Of a stretch of 64,000 bases of DNA, positions 37,709 through 46,375 are shown in pieces. The position numbers were made by a program, and so were the translations under genes. The notes under the pieces were generated by a model, which was not told the DNA's origin, did no database searches, and was given only the letters and a program-made list of their open reading frames with translations. Origin of the DNA: Fibrobacteria bacterium (GTDB lineage: Bacteria > Fibrobacterota > Fibrobacteria > UBA11236); NCBI GenBank assembly GCA_025360005.1, contig JANYDA010000008.1, positions 124,001 to 188,000 of the forward strand. Reading direction: 5' to 3'. Each line of letters begins with the position of its first letter. Position 1 is the first letter of the stretch.

Positions 37709-39064
37709 ATGTCCGAAACCTTATTGCGTCGTCTCTCCCTGTGTGCGCTGTTATGCATGGGGATGAGCCTTGCGTCCCCGCGGGACGTGCAAAGCCCAGT
37801 CCCGGCGGTGCAAAGCACTGCGGGGCCGGCTGTGGAAGACACGGGCGCACAAAGTGGGAATGCCCAAAGCACCGACCCACATGCCCAGCCGCAGCTCCCG
37901 GCCCGCGCAGCGGAAATTCCCACCGATGAAGATCCCGGTTCCAGCGATGGGCCGGCGGCCATCCTGGAGTTGTCGGATTCGATCTTGGTCGCGCATGCGT
38001 GGGAAACCTTGTTCCCGGACTCGGCGGCGCCCGGAGGCGAGTACCAGATTCTGATCCCTTCGGGCCCCATGCTTTCCAACGGAAGAGGGTTATCCAATTC
38101 GGCTTTTCTCTTGCGCAACGGCACGCAAGCCGGTCGGCTGGACCGATCCGCGTGGGAAGCCCTATCGGCCGAAGCGTCCAAGCGTGGCGAGGCGGGTTGG
38201 GCGGAGGAGGTGGAAGGCCCGGAACAGCGGGAAGTCCCCTTGCTATGGCGCGCGCTGAAATGGGACCGGGCATCCTTGCTGCGATGGACCGAGTGGCCGG
38301 CCGGTTTCGCGGCGGGCATCGGTTCTTCGATGAGCACCATCCAGGCCTCGAAACCCCAGTACCAACGGGATATCGATTTCGCCTGGACCCAGAAACCCTA
38401 CGGCCATTTTCCGATAGGGCTGGAACTGCATCGCAGCCAATTCGGCGGCGGCCTCTCGCGATTGGGTCTCACCGTGGCGGACACCGCGGGCGGCAAACAG
38501 GGCAGCGGTAAGGAACCGGATTTCTGGGGCGACGCATATTGGTGGTGGGCCGTCTCCGCGGGAGTGCCGGGCCTGCGGTACACCTTGGCTTTGGCGAACC
38601 AGCCTTTGCCGCGGTATTACTGGCTGGACCCCGCTTCGGTCGCCGCCATACGAGAACACAAACAGGGCAGGCTGGTGAGCCAATGGACCGGCCCGACCCT
38701 GCAACGCCAGGGTAACCTGTCGCATACCCTGGATGCGCGCTTGGGAATCGTCCGCTACGGCCTCCACTTCGATACGGATGCCTACCGCGTTCCCGTCCAG
38801 ACGGTGGGCCTGGACGATTTGCCCGCGCTGTTCGGCACTTGGGGCGGCGGCCTTATCATCGCTTCGGACATTCTGGCGACCCATTTCTGGTTGGATATCC
38901 CCGATCTGGCCCTCAAGCTGGGCGTTCCGCAAGCTTATCCCTCCCGATTCCGCATCGCCTTCCTCCACTTCGACATTGCCTACCGTGACACCAGGAATTT
39001 CTGCCTGGGCGTATCGGTGCGCGTGCGCGTGGAGAATCCCATTATGAATAGACCCGGAGCCTGA
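37709..39064 (+). CDS. Exported protein of envelope operon, unknown
   Basis: No family recognised. An N-terminal signal peptide (LLRRLSLCALLCMGMSLAS) is followed by a low-complexity Pro/Ala/Gln/Ser linker (about residues 25-75), then a region of alternating strands rich in Trp/Tyr (DAYWWWAVSAGVPGLRYTLAL, FDIAYRDTRNFCLGVSVRVRV) that looks like a beta-barrel or beta-sheet outer-membrane domain. It is the first gene of a four-gene run; the next starts 1 nt after its stop. It is likely the outer-membrane or periplasmic component of a complex with the channel proteins downstream. Confidence 0.7.
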   Translation: MSETLLRRLSLCALLCMGMSLASPRDVQSPVPAVQSTAGPAVEDTGAQSGNAQSTDPHAQPQLPARAAEIPTDEDPGSSDGPAAILELSDSILVAHAWETLFPDSAAPGGEYQILIPSGPMLSNGRGLSNSAFLLRNGTQAGRLDRSAWEALSAEASKRGEAGWAEEVEGPEQREVPLLWRALKWDRASLLRWTEWPAGFAAGIGSSMSTIQASKPQYQRDIDFAWTQKPYGHFPIGLELHRSQFGGGLSRLGLTVADTAGGKQGSGKEPDFWGDAYWWWAVSAGVPGLRYTLALANQPLPRYYWLDPASVAAIREHKQGRLVSQWTGPTLQRQGNLSHTLDARLGIVRYGLHFDTDAYRVPVQTVGLDDLPALFGTWGGGLIIASDILATHFWLDIPDLALKLGVPQAYPSRFRIAFLHFDIAYRDTRNFCLGVSVRVRVENPIMNRPGA

Positions 39065-39065
39065 C

Positions 39066-40193
39066 ATGAACACCACTCCCAATTTCAGATTGTCGGAAGA
39101 TCCGCTCCAGCAGGCGCGCAGGGCGCTGATACGCATCCGCAAGCTGGCGCGCAACTCCGCTTTCGTGCCCATCCCGGTGATCGCCTTGGCGGCGTGCGCC
39201 TTCTTCAAGTACGAACTCCATTGGTATTCCAACCCGTTCCTGGCCGTCATCTTCGCCATCTTCACCACGGGGCAGATCATGGCCGTGTTCCAGATGCGAC
39301 GGGTGCTGGCGGGCGTGCGCAGCACCGGCAAATCCATCATGGTGCTGGCGGAGGCGGGCGATGAACCCGATCTGCCGGTGGTGCGGGGCAAGCTATTGGA
39401 AAACGCCCCTCCCGGCCACATGCGCGATTTGCTGCTGCGCTGGATTGAGCTGGGCATGCGGGGCGAGACTACCGGATCCGAATCGCTGCTGAACAACGCT
39501 TGGGACCGGCGTGCCCACGCGGATAACAGTTCCGTTTCCCTCCATGTCTCCATGAATCGCACCACCTTGAAGCTGGGCTTCCTCGGCACGTTGTACGGAC
39601 TCATCCTCACCTTTCCGCCCATGCAGCGCGCGGTGATGGGCCTTTCCGACAGCGACGGCGAGCTGCGCTTCATCAAGGACATTTCCCTGGCTATCGATGG
39701 CGACGAGTTCGCCATCGCCGTGACGCTGGGGGCCACGGCGCTTTCCGTACTGATAGAGCTGGTGACCATCCAGATCCTGGAACGGGCCCTGGGCGGCTTC
39801 GACATGGTGAACAGCCATATCAACGATTGGAACCTGACACGCCTGCAACCCTGGGTGAAGAAGCGCTACGGCGTGGAAGCGCGCCAGCGCCAGGCGGTGG
39901 AATCGCAGGCCGTACTGGAAGCCAAGATGGCGCGCGTGCACCATGAGATGGACGCCAACCTGGGTCGCGCCCTGGAGGCCATCGCGCGCACCACCAAGCA
40001 ACTCGATCAACTGGGCATGGTGCAAGCCGCCGTGGGCCGCCGCATCGCGGAACTGGTGGAATACGAAAAGCAGTATCGCGGCTTCATCGAATCCAAGACC
40101 GCGGCGGTGGCGCCGCTACCGCCCCACAACCTGGATACGGGCCGCTTGGAGACCAGCCACATTGACAACGCTCATCTGGAAGACGGGCTGTGA
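39066..40193 (+). CDS. MotA/TolQ/ExbB-family proton channel protein
   Basis: A 375-residue inner-membrane protein with four membrane segments: FVPIPVIALAACAFF, LAVIFAIFTTGQIMAVF, and the conserved pair TTLKLGFLGTLYGLILTF and FAIAVTLGATALSVLIELVTI. The GFLGTLYGLI block matches the TolQ/ExbB signature GLLGTVxGI. A long C-terminal cytoplasmic helix follows (VEARQRQAVESQAVLEAKMARVHHEM). The large loop between TM2 and TM3 is usual for the family. With the small single-span partner encoded by the next, overlapping gene it should form a proton-driven force generator. Confidence 0.8.
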   Translation: MNTTPNFRLSEDPLQQARRALIRIRKLARNSAFVPIPVIALAACAFFKYELHWYSNPFLAVIFAIFTTGQIMAVFQMRRVLAGVRSTGKSIMVLAEAGDEPDLPVVRGKLLENAPPGHMRDLLLRWIELGMRGETTGSESLLNNAWDRRAHADNSSVSLHVSMNRTTLKLGFLGTLYGLILTFPPMQRAVMGLSDSDGELRFIKDISLAIDGDEFAIAVTLGATALSVLIELVTIQILERALGGFDMVNSHINDWNLTRLQPWVKKRYGVEARQRQAVESQAVLEAKMARVHHEMDANLGRALEAIARTTKQLDQLGMVQAAVGRRIAELVEYEKQYRGFIESKTAAVAPLPPHNLDTGRLETSHIDNAHLEDGL

Positions 40194-40744
40194 GCTTCCG
40201 GCGGGGCCGCGGAGGCGCGGCGCGCGTGGAAATGGGCGAAGCCATCTCCTTCGAGGATGTGCTCACGGTGATGACGGTGCTATTGCTTCTCCGCCTGGTC
40301 TTCATGGTACCGTTGGTGAACCTGGACAAGGCCAAGACCATTTCGGCCCGGGCGGACAAGTACTGGTCTTCGCAAGCGGACTATGTACTGAGCCATTCCG
40401 GCGATTCCGCACGCGCGCAGCCCTACCGCAACGCGTTCGGACTGGAAGGCAAGCGCGCCATGGTGAGCGAAACCGGCAGCGGTAAGAACGTTTTCCTGGA
40501 AGCCGCCACAGCGGACAGCAACCTCACCGTGCTGCGGCACGACCTGGGGGACGGCAGCTTCATCGCCATGAACGTGCAGGGACGCGGCCATGCAGTCAGC
40601 TTCCGGCGCGGCAAATTGATCTGGAGCAAGGAGGAATCCGAGTGGTTCCCGGCATCGGACAGCGTGGATTACGGGACCAGGCCGGAAAGCAAGGCCATGG
40701 AAACGCAGTTCCGGGAATGGACGAAGGGGAGACGGGGATATTGA
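40190..40744 (+). CDS. Single-span inner-membrane protein, ExbD/TolR-like partner
   Basis: A 184-residue protein with a short basic N-terminus (SFRRGRGGAARVEM), an Asp-containing lead-in and one membrane segment (VLTVMTVLLLLRLVFMVPLV), then a periplasmic domain. The layout fits ExbD/TolR/MotB stator partners. The canonical Asp within the membrane span is not clearly placed: Asp24 lies just before it (SFEDVLTVM). The periplasmic part has no OmpA-like peptidoglycan motif. The GTG start overlaps the channel gene's stop (GTGA), strongly suggesting paired expression. The family assignment rests on topology and neighbour more than on sequence. Confidence 0.6.
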   Translation: MSFRRGRGGAARVEMGEAISFEDVLTVMTVLLLLRLVFMVPLVNLDKAKTISARADKYWSSQADYVLSHSGDSARAQPYRNAFGLEGKRAMVSETGSGKNVFLEAATADSNLTVLRHDLGDGSFIAMNVQGRGHAVSFRRGKLIWSKEESEWFPASDSVDYGTRPESKAMETQFREWTKGRRGY

Positions 40745-40747
40745 TGG

Positions 40748-43267
40748 GTGGGTGGGAAGAGAAAACCGATTTCAAAAATCGAAAATTTTAAAATGAAAAT
40801 TGAAAATTGTAAGACGAAGAAAAAAAGGAGCGGCACACTAGCAGCGCTCAAAATGCGATTGGGTCTTTCCCCCAATTTGCATTTTGCAATTTTCAGTTTT
40901 CAATTTGCAATCTCTTTCCTTTTCCTGTTCTATGCATCGACGGCCTCCGCCAAAAACGGTTCGGAGCCTCTCAATCATTACGGCCTCACCGCCTTGCAGG
41001 ACACCTCAATCGGGGTGAAGCTGATGGGCCGGTTCAAGGCCAAGGGGCAGCCCGTTTTCCTTATCCATGATCCCAACCTGGGATTGATGCAGGGGGACAT
41101 CATGCGGTTCCAGGACAAGGCCGTGCTGGTGGACGCGGACGTATGGCAGACGTTGAACGATGAGGGGGCATTGGGACGCCTCAAAGTAGCGCCGGTGCTA
41201 CGGGTGCAGGCCAAGGCATCCGAGGCCATCTGGGAGACCCGCTCCAAACTGGTAACCGGCCAGCGGGAGAAAAAAGCCTACCTGCTGGGCGGGGAGCTCC
41301 TGAAAATCCTGGAGGAAACCTTCGGCGGGATCCCGTCCCGCCAGCAGATGACCATCGTGTTCGACGGCAACAGCCTTATCCTCCTGGCTCCCGATGAGTT
41401 CCTGGATCAGTTGAAATACTCCACGGTTCGTCGCGTCCCTCCGGCAGGCAAGCCCCAATTCGTGTCGCCGCCGCCGGGAAAGATATTCGCCGGATTGCCT
41501 TTCCATTGGCAAGCCTGGGCGGCCGATCCCGCGGAACCCGCCGGCATGTTGCGATACTCGCTTTTCGGCGAATTGCCGAAAGGGTTGGCATGGGATGCGG
41601 CCACGCATGCCCTGCAAGGCGCGCCGGAGGCGGATGGCGAGTGGCGTTTGACTGCTGAAGCGCGCAACGCTTCCGGGATGTTCGATACCATCGGGTTCAC
41701 TCTCAACGTGCGTCGGAACGTTCCGCCCGCATTGGCCCATCCTCCCAAGCCCGTGGCCGTGGCCGGCCAGATGTGGAATTACCGGGCGGAAGCGGTGGAT
41801 CCCGATCATGAGGGATCGCAAATACGAATCTCCGCCGTCACGCTGCCGGCCGGAATGGAATACGATTCCTTAGGGCACCAGTTCCGCTGGTATCCGAGCG
41901 ACAGCCTTTCCGGACGAAGCCTGGAATTGACGGTGCGCCTGGAAGACCAGGCCGGAGGCAGCACCGATAGCTCCTTTACCATCAAGGTGATTCCGGCCTC
42001 GGACATGCTCTGGAGCGAAGGCATCAAGCCCTCGCTGCCTTGGGACACCCTCAAGCAGGGGAAAACCTATGCCTGGGAAGCGGGCGCGTCGGCCATGGCC
42101 TGGGCGCAACAAGGCATCACCCTGGCCGGCATCTCCGGCCCCGATTCCACCACCTTCAGCGCGGGCGCCTTGGCCCTCAAGCCCATGTCCGCAGGCCTTT
42201 GCTCGCTGATCTTCGCGTTCGACGTGCAGGGCAAAAGAGTGGAGCAGACGGTAACATTGCCGGTACGTCCGGACGCCGCGCCGCGCTTCGCCAGCGAGTT
42301 GGGGGTCTGGCGGCTGCGCACGGGGGAACCTGCAAGTTACCGTCCCGTGGCCGTTGACGCGGACGGCGATCCCGTTTCCCTGGCCGCGGAAACGCAGGAC
42401 CCCAGGCTGGAATGGGAAGGGAACCGGCTGCTGCTCAATCCTGAGCTCCCGGGCACCTATGCGGCTCGCTTGATCGCCTCCGATCCGGCCGGGCATGCAT
42501 CCGCGCAATGGGTGGCCTACAAGGTGGAACCGGCCGATCGGCCCACCACCTGGTTCCTGGAGAACCGCATCCAAGGCGGCATCAGCACCTGGACCCTGGC
42601 GGCCGACTTCGGCACGGGGCGCATCGGACTATTCACCCCCAGCCTGGATCGCATCGGGGTCAAGGGCGTCAGCGGAGCCCGCTTCTGGCCTTACCTGTTC
42701 TTCGGCGGCAACTTGCTGGGCCGCGAGAACGAAAAGATCGGCCGACGCCTATGGGTGGACGCGGGCGTCACCATGCGCATGCCCGATTCCAAGGTGGCCA
42801 CCGGAGGCCTGATGGGGCGCATCCTGGGGGAATGGACCTTTCCGGGCGAGGCCTTGGGCAAGATCGAATTCGAAATGCAAGGCCACGTAAACCAGGCGAT
42901 CGTGGTGGCGGATACTTCCAACCTGCATGTCATATACGGGGACGCCATTCTGGAATTCGCGCAGAAGTTCTCCTCAGTCGTGGACGGCATCATCAAGGAA
43001 GCCACTGCCAGGGACAATATGGTCCTCTTCACGCGTTTGGAAGGCTGGAGCCGTTTGGGCGCGGGCTTCTGGGCCGGGCCGGGGCTCTGGCGGGAAGAGA
43101 TGCCCAACGATCATCGCTACTTCCAGCGCATCGGCGGCGGCCTGCGTTACCAAGCGCGGCTGGGCGATGCCATCGCGTCCAACAGCCTCCGCGCCGGCTG
43201 GGGCAGCGGCGGCGCCGGCTGGACGGTGTATTGGACGGGGCGCGTCTCGATCAACTCCCCGTTCTGA
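40748..43267 (+). CDS. Large exported protein with Ig/cadherin-like repeats and barrel-like C-terminus
   Basis: No named family for the whole protein. A hydrophobic signal (LHFAIFSFQFAISFLFLFY, then ASTASA cleavage) lies unusually far in (about residues 44-68) because an AT-rich inverted repeat encodes the first part. The middle holds Ig/cadherin-like repeats with putative calcium-type motifs (AEAVDPDHEGSQI, VAVDADGDPVSL, LPAGMEYDSLGHQFRWYPS), as in bacterial adhesin 'putative Ig' domains. The C-terminal 230 residues (WFLENRIQGGISTWTLAADF to YWTGRVSINSPF, aromatic last residue) look like an outer-membrane barrel. The start is uncertain: GTG 40748, ATG 40793 or ATG 40853. Last gene of the channel operon. 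Confidence 0.7.
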   Translation: MGGKRKPISKIENFKMKIENCKTKKKRSGTLAALKMRLGLSPNLHFAIFSFQFAISFLFLFYASTASAKNGSEPLNHYGLTALQDTSIGVKLMGRFKAKGQPVFLIHDPNLGLMQGDIMRFQDKAVLVDADVWQTLNDEGALGRLKVAPVLRVQAKASEAIWETRSKLVTGQREKKAYLLGGELLKILEETFGGIPSRQQMTIVFDGNSLILLAPDEFLDQLKYSTVRRVPPAGKPQFVSPPPGKIFAGLPFHWQAWAADPAEPAGMLRYSLFGELPKGLAWDAATHALQGAPEADGEWRLTAEARNASGMFDTIGFTLNVRRNVPPALAHPPKPVAVAGQMWNYRAEAVDPDHEGSQIRISAVTLPAGMEYDSLGHQFRWYPSDSLSGRSLELTVRLEDQAGGSTDSSFTIKVIPASDMLWSEGIKPSLPWDTLKQGKTYAWEAGASAMAWAQQGITLAGISGPDSTTFSAGALALKPMSAGLCSLIFAFDVQGKRVEQTVTLPVRPDAAPRFASELGVWRLRTGEPASYRPVAVDADGDPVSLAAETQDPRLEWEGNRLLLNPELPGTYAARLIASDPAGHASAQWVAYKVEPADRPTTWFLENRIQGGISTWTLAADFGTGRIGLFTPSLDRIGVKGVSGARFWPYLFFGGNLLGRENEKIGRRLWVDAGVTMRMPDSKVATGGLMGRILGEWTFPGEALGKIEFEMQGHVNQAIVVADTSNLHVIYGDAILEFAQKFSSVVDGIIKEATARDNMVLFTRLEGWSRLGAGFWAGPGLWREEMPNDHRYFQRIGGGLRYQARLGDAIASNSLRAGWGSGGAGWTVYWTGRVSINSPF
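40790..40906. repeat. AT-rich inverted repeat (MITE-like) in the 5' end of a gene
   Basis: A 23-nt left arm (40790-40812) and right arm (40884-40906) are inverted copies matching at 20 of 23 positions, built from AAAATTG/CAATTTT units, with 71 nt between. The surrounding 40770-40925 is far richer in A/T than flanking genes. It contributes codons for the leader of the gene at 40748. Confidence 0.7.
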
Positions 43268-43323
43268 ACATTCCGTTGCGAACTTGGACGCGGGCGGCCG
43301 ATATGGAACGCCGTTAGGCTTCG

Positions 43324-44166
43324 CTATTGGCGCTTGCGGTATTCGTCGAGGCTGATGAGCTTGCCCTTGGCCTTGCGCTTCATCTCGCTGGCGTGTTCCA
43401 GCTTGTCCTTTTCGTCCTTGGTCAGCGAGCCCATGCCCGTCTGGGAAATCTTCTTGAGGATGGGATCGATGTCGACCATCACCTGGCCCAGTTCCTCTTC
43501 CGATTTGCGCACCGCTTTCTGCATTTTCACCGCCTTGCGGTTCTTCCAGCGCGACAGCGTCTCCGCGCCGCGATGTTCGAATTTGAAATACAGCCAGGCG
43601 AACAAGGCTCCGCCCAGATGGGTGATATGGGAAATGTGGTCGTTGGCCATGATGGAAAGCAACTCCACGGCCGCGTAGATGATCACGGCGAAACGCGCCT
43701 GCATGGGGAACAGGTAAAGCACCAGGAACTCCTGGGTGGGGAAGAATTTGGCGAAGGCGAACATGAGACCGAAGATGGCTCCGGAAGCGCCGACCACGGA
43801 AGAATAATTCCCTGTGATGGACGCGAAGGCCAGCGAGCAGAATCCGGAGAATATGCCCGTGCTGATGTAGAACCACCAGAATTTCCGCTCGCCGAATTCT
43901 TCCACCAGGGGCGAGCCGAACATCCAGAGCATGAGCATGTTGATGATGATGTGGAAGAAGGGCGCGTTGAGATCATGGACGAACAAGTAGGTGACCAGGC
44001 GCCAGACTTCCAAGCCGTGGATGGTGCGCAAGGGATCGAGCTGGAGCCAGGGATGGATATAGGCGCCCCGGCTGATGAGATCGAGCAGGAAAACCGCGGC
44101 GTTGGCGATCAGCAGGATCCTTATCGCTCGCGGTAAGGTTCCGTTGGGTGTGAATCCGTATGCCAT
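43324..44166 (-). CDS. Rhomboid-family intramembrane serine protease
   Basis: A 280-residue polytopic protein. Catalytic Ser128 lies in VVGASGAIFG and catalytic His183 in HITHLGGALFAW. The oxyanion-side HxxxN motif is His72-Ile-Ile-Ile-Asn76 (FHIIINMLMLW), so it should be an active protease. After about six membrane segments a long charged cytoplasmic tail (residues 200-280, RKSEEELGQVMVDIDPILKK) is unusual and resembles the tail found in some FCB rhomboids. It is the last gene of the leftward comEA-pilM-pilN-rsmD-coaD run. Confidence 0.88.
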   Translation of the reverse strand: MAYGFTPNGTLPRAIRILLIANAAVFLLDLISRGAYIHPWLQLDPLRTIHGLEVWRLVTYLFVHDLNAPFFHIIINMLMLWMFGSPLVEEFGERKFWWFYISTGIFSGFCSLAFASITGNYSSVVGASGAIFGLMFAFAKFFPTQEFLVLYLFPMQARFAVIIYAAVELLSIMANDHISHITHLGGALFAWLYFKFEHRGAETLSRWKNRKAVKMQKAVRKSEEELGQVMVDIDPILKKISQTGMGSLTKDEKDKLEHASEMKRKAKGKLISLDEYRKRQ

Positions 44167-44211
44167 CTCAGTATTTTCCGAATTTATCCGCTTGGATTGC
44201 GACGGGCCCGG

Positions 44212-44724
44212 CTACTTTTTAGGCGGCTTGGCCGGCCGTTTGGGATGTGTTCCCGTTTTCTTGCGAAGCTTGGCTTCCACCTCGGCGGGAACGAACTCCG
44301 ATACCGATCGCCCCAGGGCCGCGATCTCGCGGATGACGCTGGAATTCAAATAGGTGTATTGTTCGCTGGGCATCAGGTAGACGGTTTCGCAGCCGGAATC
44401 GAGCTTCTTGTTCATCAACGCCATTTGGAATTCGTATTCGAAATCGCTTACGGCCCGCAGGCCCCGGATCACCACCTTGGCGCCGAAGCGCCTCAGGCAA
44501 TCCACCGTGAGCCCTTCAAAAGAGGAAACATGCACGTTGGCCAGATGGGAAGTGCATTTGCGGATCAACTCCAAGCGCTCCGCCAATGAGAACAAGGTGG
44601 TCTTGCGCACATTCACGGCCACCACCACATGCACGTCCTCGAAGAGCAACGCGGCCCGGCTGAGAATATCCAGGTGGCCGTTCGTGATCGGATCGAACGT
44701 ACCCGGGTATATCGCTTTTACCAA
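44212..44724 (-). CDS. coaD: Phosphopantetheine adenylyltransferase
   Basis: CoaD joins ATP and 4'-phosphopantetheine in the fourth step of coenzyme A synthesis. The nucleotidyl-transferase signature TFDPITNGHLDIL is N-terminal and the ISS-type motif is YLNSSVIREIAALG. The C-terminal 15 residues (KKTGTHPKRPAKPPKK) are an extra basic tail. I start at the TTG at 44724, giving MVKAIYPGTFDPI, because GGAGGGG sits at the right distance; an in-frame ATG at 44742 is the alternative. rsmD lies upstream on the same strand, a frequent neighbour pair in bacteria. Confidence 0.95.
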   Translation of the reverse strand: MVKAIYPGTFDPITNGHLDILSRAALLFEDVHVVVAVNVRKTTLFSLAERLELIRKCTSHLANVHVSSFEGLTVDCLRRFGAKVVIRGLRAVSDFEYEFQMALMNKKLDSGCETVYLMPSEQYTYLNSSVIREIAALGRSVSEFVPAEVEAKLRKKTGTHPKRPAKPPKK

Positions 44725-44811
44725 ACCGGCCCCTCCGTTCAACGGGCGCGTCCAGGCGCCCGCTTTTCATGCTGCGCCCATCGCCTGTATCGGCCGCATC
44801 CGCGGCGCAAC

Positions 44812-45390
44812 CTAAATATACTTCGTAAAAAAAGCCAAACCCGATTCCCCGTACTTCTTCAACTTATCCGCTTTATCCAACCAGGCGGGAGGATTACGGG
44901 AAGGAAACTGGACGATACCGGTTCCGCCTTGGACCAAAAGGCCGGAAACCTCGTCCCGCAAGCGGGAAAAATCGTCATCGAAGGGGGGATCGGCAAAGAC
45001 GAAATCGAAAGTGCGGCCTTCCTCCCGCATCCGGCGGCAAAATGCCATCACGTCCGCGCGGATGGGAAGCGCCTTGCCCCCCTCCCCGGCTTGGTCGGTT
45101 GCGTCGGCGTCCCGTCCCAGCACGGTTTTGCAGTTCGCCTTCAGCAGCAGCCAGGATTGCGCATGGTTCTCCACCAGGTAGGCCTCGGCGGCGCCCCGGC
45201 TCACGGCTTCCAGGCCCACCGCCCCCGATCCGGCGTAGAGATCCACGAAGGCGGCGCCGGACACACGCTCTCCCAAGGAACTGAACAAGGCCTCGCGGAC
45301 TTTTCCGGAGGTGGGACGGATGATCTGGGCGCGCGTATCCGTTTGCAGCTTACGGCCGCGATAGAATCCGCCTGTAATGATAACGCCCAT
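44812..45390 (-). CDS. rsmD: 16S rRNA (guanine(966)-N(2))-methyltransferase RsmD
   Basis: RsmD methylates G966 of 16S rRNA. The N-terminus ITGGFYRGRKLQT and RPTSGKVREALFSSL, the SAM-binding motif DLYAGSGAVGLEAVSRGA and the catalytic DPPF (FVFADPPFDDD) are all present. 192 residues is a normal length. A loop after LKANCKTVLG (about 20 residues, Asp/Gly-rich) is longer than usual. It lies 45 nt after the pilN-like gene and 87 nt before coaD. Confidence 0.95.
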   Translation of the reverse strand: MGVIITGGFYRGRKLQTDTRAQIIRPTSGKVREALFSSLGERVSGAAFVDLYAGSGAVGLEAVSRGAAEAYLVENHAQSWLLLKANCKTVLGRDADATDQAGEGGKALPIRADVMAFCRRMREEGRTFDFVFADPPFDDDFSRLRDEVSGLLVQGGTGIVQFPSRNPPAWLDKADKLKKYGESGLAFFTKYI

Positions 45391-45435
45391 CAGCGCGCGC
45401 CGGGACCGGAGGGTTCACGATCCATGGCGGCGGGC

Positions 45436-46374
45436 TCAGGGTTGCACGTATGCGAGGATATCCATATCGGCGACGACCTTTTCATCCCCGCTCGCGTGCA
45501 GGGCGAACTTGATGAAGCCGAGGTTGGATTTCCCTTCGTGGAGTTCCGACAACAAATCCTGCATCTGCTGAAAATTGCAATCGGCCGAAGTCTGGTAGAC
45601 CATCTTATTGTTCTTGTCCGAACGGGACGTATTGACGAGATGCGGTTCCTTAAGGCGGATGCCCAGCCCGGCGGCAATCATCTTAAGCTGCTTGAATTCC
45701 TGTTGCAGGCCGGTCTTGGCGATGATGTGGTTGGGTGGGATCTTGATGTCCGTGAGCGGGTATTTCACGGAGACGAAGAAGGAGAACTCCTTGCCTTTGC
45801 CGTGCGTTCCCGCCGGTACGTTCATGCCGACCCTTACGCTCGCGCCGGCCAGCCCGGCCAATCCTTGCTGAAAGCGCTGCAGGTTCTGATCGTCAGCGGC
45901 CAAGCCGTGTACGTAGAAATCCCCCGGAGGCGTGAAGATGAAATTGGCGAACCCGACGTCGGGAGGCGTTATGGCCTTGATATCCCTGAGCACGCGGTCG
46001 GCGGAATAGTATTGGTATTCGATCTTTCCGGAAGGGACCATTCCGGAATAAGTGGGAGCGATCTGTTCCTTGATCTGATCCTCTTGGATATCGCGGACCG
46101 TTTCTTCCACGGCCTGCCCGGTGACCGCCTTGGGCTTGGGATGGGGCTTGGCCGGGACCGGCGCGGGCGAGGTAGGCGCCGTTTCCGCCACTTCCTTGCG
46201 CGCCAGCAGTCCCCCGAACAGGGACGGAAATTGAAGGACCGCGATAACGATCACGGCGACCAGGATGAAGCCACCCAGGATCAGAAAAGGCTTCTTGCCG
46301 CGGGCGCCGGATTCGTCGAGGATGAAGGGAGCGGCCTGGGGCTCCAGGGGCTTGAGCAGGTTGATCCGGATCAT
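45436..46374 (-). CDS. PilN-like type IV pilus/secretion assembly protein
   Basis: A 312-residue protein that begins MIRINLLKPLEP, the PilN hallmark that binds PilM, then has a single membrane segment (PFLILGGFILVAVIVIAVLQF), a Pro/Ala/Lys linker (PAPVPAKPHPKPK) and a periplasmic domain of about 210 residues resembling PilN/PilO ferredoxin-like folds. The membrane-proximal coiled coil of PilN is short. The periplasmic part may combine PilN and PilO roles, since no separate pilO is nearby. I start at the ATG at 46374, 1 nt after the pilM stop; an upstream in-frame start at 46416 lies inside pilM. Confidence 0.78.
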   Translation of the reverse strand: MIRINLLKPLEPQAAPFILDESGARGKKPFLILGGFILVAVIVIAVLQFPSLFGGLLARKEVAETAPTSPAPVPAKPHPKPKAVTGQAVEETVRDIQEDQIKEQIAPTYSGMVPSGKIEYQYYSADRVLRDIKAITPPDVGFANFIFTPPGDFYVHGLAADDQNLQRFQQGLAGLAGASVRVGMNVPAGTHGKGKEFSFFVSVKYPLTDIKIPPNHIIAKTGLQQEFKQLKMIAAGLGIRLKEPHLVNTSRSDKNNKMVYQTSADCNFQQMQDLLSELHEGKSNLGFIKFALHASGDEKVVADMDILAYVQP

Positions 46375-46375
46375 G

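Noticed and set aside
38243-39823. 526-codon minus-strand frame across the envelope operon
   Set aside because: It overlaps two supported genes on the + strand whose membrane segments and signal peptide are clear; its translation has no coherent features.
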